DNA from: Borreliella afzelii
Lineage (GTDB): Bacteria; Spirochaetota; Spirochaetia; Borreliales; Borreliaceae
Length of the DNA: 64,000 bases
Assembly (NCBI RefSeq): GCF_014202295.1
Contig: NZ_JACHGM010000001.1
Span: 372,001 to 436,000, forward strand
Direction: 5' to 3'
The notes beneath the pieces were generated by a model. It ran no database searches. It was not told where the DNA came from and saw nothing but the letters and a program-made list of their open reading frames with translations. A program made the translations under genes and the position numbers. Below are positions 62,059 to 64,000 of the stretch, piece by piece (within the stretch, counting starts at the first letter, position 1; every line of letters begins with the position of its first letter).

Positions 62059-64000
62059 ATGAACAAAAAAATTTTTTACATAACAATATTGCTGCACTTA
62101 CCTAATATTCTATTTTCATACTCAACAAAAGATGACATTGAGACAACAATGTCATCTTTTGTTATGAGTCTGGCAATCATTGTAATCTCATCTATTTCGC
62201 TAGGCAATCTAGTAGCAAAAATAGGGATTCCAAAAGTAATAGGACAAATAACAGCGGGAATCATTCTAAGTCCAAATGCCTTTGGAAAAATTCAAATACC
62301 TTTATTATTCCCATTAGGAATAACTCAAATTGGAGAAAATTATTTAATAAATGAAAAAATATTTGCAATCTCTACCATAGCTTCAATAATATTACTTTTC
62401 ACGGCAGGACTTGAAACTGACTTAAAATTGTTTATCAAATTTTTGCCACGCGGAGGAATTATTGGAATAACAGAAGTTATTGGCACCTTCACAAGTTTTG
62501 TATTAATGGCCAGCATAATTTTTAATGTGCCTCTGATAAGTCCAACCTCGCTTTTTATTGGAATAATTGGAACTCCAACATCAGCAGGAATCGCAGCAAG
62601 TATACTCTCTGCAAAGAAAAAAATGAGCACTTCAGAGGGAGTAACAATAATCTCAACTTCGATTATTGATGATGTGCTTTCAATGCTTATGCTTACAAGT
62701 GTAATAACTATATCAAGATCTATATCAGATCTTGATATAGCAAGCTCAATTAAAAGCATAATTCAAAACATAGTAATTTGGCTATGCTTAACTTTCTTTT
62801 TAATATATATATCAGAGACACTCTCAAGACTGTTGAAAAAATTAAACAGCGTTACATTGGCAACCGTAATAACACTCTCTCTAGCCCTTACTATTTCAAG
62901 TATTTTTCAAAATCTAGGAATGTCTTTTGTTGTTGGAGCTTATGTATTTGGACTTGCTATGTCAAAAACAGATATTGTATATGTAATTCAAGACAAACTA
63001 ACAATCTTTGAAAGATTTTTTATCCCAATCTTTTTTACATCAATTGGACTTATGTCAGATATTAACGAAATACTCTCAAAAGAAGTTCTCATTTTAGGAT
63101 TGGCAATTAGCGCAATAGCAATACTTACTAAAAGCATATTTTGCTTTATTCCAGCACTCTTTTTGGGATTTAATAAACTTGGAGCCTTAAAAATTGCAGT
63201 AGGAATGGTCCCAAGAGGAGAAGTTTCACTTATTATGGCAAATGTAGCATTATCTTCAGGATTTATTAGCCAAAAAATATTTGGAATCATAATAATAATG
63301 GTATTTTTACCAACAATAGTTGCAACACCCATAATAAACTTTTTATTCAAAATAAATAAAAGCGGACTTAAAAAAGAACTCCCAATAGATCAAAATACAC
63401 ACATATGCGTATCATTTGAATATGACAATTTAGCCAAAATTCTTGTGTGGGACTTGAAAAACGAGTTAAGAAAAGAAGGATTTTTCACACAACAGATTAA
63501 AAATGATTCTTCACAATATATTAATGCAAGAAAAAATAATATATCCTTTTCAATAAAAAGAGAAGGCAGTAAAATCACATTCGAATGCCCAAATAATCAC
63601 TTAATTATAATGCAAGACCTTTTTAGAGAAACAATCTTAAACCTAGAAAAAATAACCAAAGAAGTTGAAACAATCTCTTTAAGAACAAAAAAACTAGATT
63701 ACTCAATAAATTATGATAAAATCCTTAGTAATATCAAGCTAAATAAAAGAATAAAAAAGGAAAATATTATTCTAGAATTAAAAGCAAGCAATAAGGCGGA
63801 TGTTCTAAGAGAACTTTTAAGCGTAATAAACATTGAAATTGACAAAGAAAGAATATTCCAAGATTTAATGGAAAGAGAAAAATTAATTACTACCGCACTA
63901 AAAGAAGGTTTTGCTATTCCTCATTTAAAAACAAATTTAATCTCAAAAATACATATTGCAATAGGAATAAGCCATGAAGGGATTGACTTTAATGCTCTTG
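62059..64000 (+). CDS. CPA2-type cation/proton antiporter with C-terminal PTS EIIA domain (3' end outside window)
   Basis: The first 647 residues are visible; the gene continues past the window. A cleavable or first helix (MNKKIFYITILLHLPNILF) is followed by about 12 membrane helices to residue ~430 with the LGNLVAKIGIPKVIGQITAGIILSP opening and the ion-binding pair Asp204-Asp205 (STSIIDDVLSML) of the CPA2 family. After a linker of unknown fold (about 435-565), from residue 568 the sequence is a PTS EIIA type-2 domain: NIILELKASNKADVLRELL, RE-LITTALKEGFAIPH with phospho-acceptor His622. B31 BB0447 is annotated as a Na+/H+ antiporter. It directly follows the HPr gene. Confidence 0.93.
   Translation, partial: MNKKIFYITILLHLPNILFSYSTKDDIETTMSSFVMSLAIIVISSISLGNLVAKIGIPKVIGQITAGIILSPNAFGKIQIPLLFPLGITQIGENYLINEKIFAISTIASIILLFTAGLETDLKLFIKFLPRGGIIGITEVIGTFTSFVLMASIIFNVPLISPTSLFIGIIGTPTSAGIAASILSAKKKMSTSEGVTIISTSIIDDVLSMLMLTSVITISRSISDLDIASSIKSIIQNIVIWLCLTFFLIYISETLSRLLKKLNSVTLATVITLSLALTISSIFQNLGMSFVVGAYVFGLAMSKTDIVYVIQDKLTIFERFFIPIFFTSIGLMSDINEILSKEVLILGLAISAIAILTKSIFCFIPALFLGFNKLGALKIAVGMVPRGEVSLIMANVALSSGFISQKIFGIIIIMVFLPTIVATPIINFLFKINKSGLKKELPIDQNTHICVSFEYDNLAKILVWDLKNELRKEGFFTQQIKNDSSQYINARKNNISFSIKREGSKITFECPNNHLIIMQDLFRETILNLEKITKEVETISLRTKKLDYSINYDKILSNIKLNKRIKKENIILELKASNKADVLRELLSVINIEIDKERIFQDLMEREKLITTALKEGFAIPHLKTNLISKIHIAIGISHEGIDFNAL

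Noticed and set aside
1-64000. CRISPR arrays, insertion sequences, prophage, rRNA genes or plasmid-type repeats.
   Set aside because: None seen on reading both strands; gene content is conserved chromosomal housekeeping throughout.

Overview
This window is chromosomal DNA of a Lyme-group spirochaete (Borrelia/Borreliella, most likely B. burgdorferi sensu lato). The base composition is very AT-rich. The giant coiled-coil protein, the archaeal-type PheRS, a MurA with Asp in place of the catalytic Cys, and the fused tuf-S10-spc-alpha ribosomal block all match that genus. Gene identities rest on reading the translations; no database search was possible, and B31 locus names are from memory.

Layout. 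(1) 1-4309, plus strand: the heat-shock genes grpE (5' end outside the window), dnaK and dnaJ, then a SpoU-type RNA methyltransferase. (2) 4330-18392, minus strand: trxB, pheT, pheS, a 2162-residue membrane-anchored coiled-coil protein, a HAD phosphatase, an exported NlpC/P60-like protein and der. A lone GerMN-domain membrane protein lies on plus at 18470-19225. (3) 19222-36583, minus strand: a near-continuous block read tuf, rpsJ ... secY, rpmJ, rpsM, rpsK, rpoA, rplQ, rny, ymdB, tlyA. A near-consensus promoter sits about 185 bp before tuf, and the leader holds a hairpin plus T-tract. (4) 37074-48760: a small lipoprotein, a MATE transporter, then minus-strand envelope and housekeeping genes (lptC-, lptA-, lptB-like, yfiH, nif3-like, lspA, a YmdB-like pseudoenzyme, murA; dnaX, ybaB, ndk). 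(5) 48994-50309: SRP RNA, tRNA-Ser(GGA), tRNA-Arg(GCG), a lipoprotein gene, tRNA-Ser(TGA) and tRNA-Ser(GCT). (6) 50374-58876: TPR and LamG/FN3-like envelope proteins, uvrC, a lipoprotein, holA, a galactolipid glycosyltransferase and an MscS channel. (7) 59100-64000, plus strand: a two-part ChrA transporter, rpoN, hpf, an HPr gene and a CPA2-type cation/proton antiporter whose C-terminus is a PTS EIIA domain (gene runs off the window).

The most interesting system is the last one. In proteobacteria rpoN is followed by hpf, ptsN (EIIA-Ntr) and npr (an HPr). Here rpoN-hpf-HPr is followed by an antiporter with the EIIA domain fused on, suggesting a PTS-type phosphorelay wired directly to an ion transporter next to sigma-54. 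The lptC-lptA-lptB trio that lies upstream of rpoN in proteobacteria is also present, about 15 kb away, although Borrelia makes no LPS.

Other points of note are a perfect 16-bp inverted repeat that reads as two superimposed divergent promoters (49277-49316), a YmdB paralogue that has lost its metal ligands, an SRP RNA starting 3 nt after a tRNA, and a tRNA-Arg with anticodon GCG. No rRNA genes, CRISPR arrays, insertion sequences or prophage were seen.
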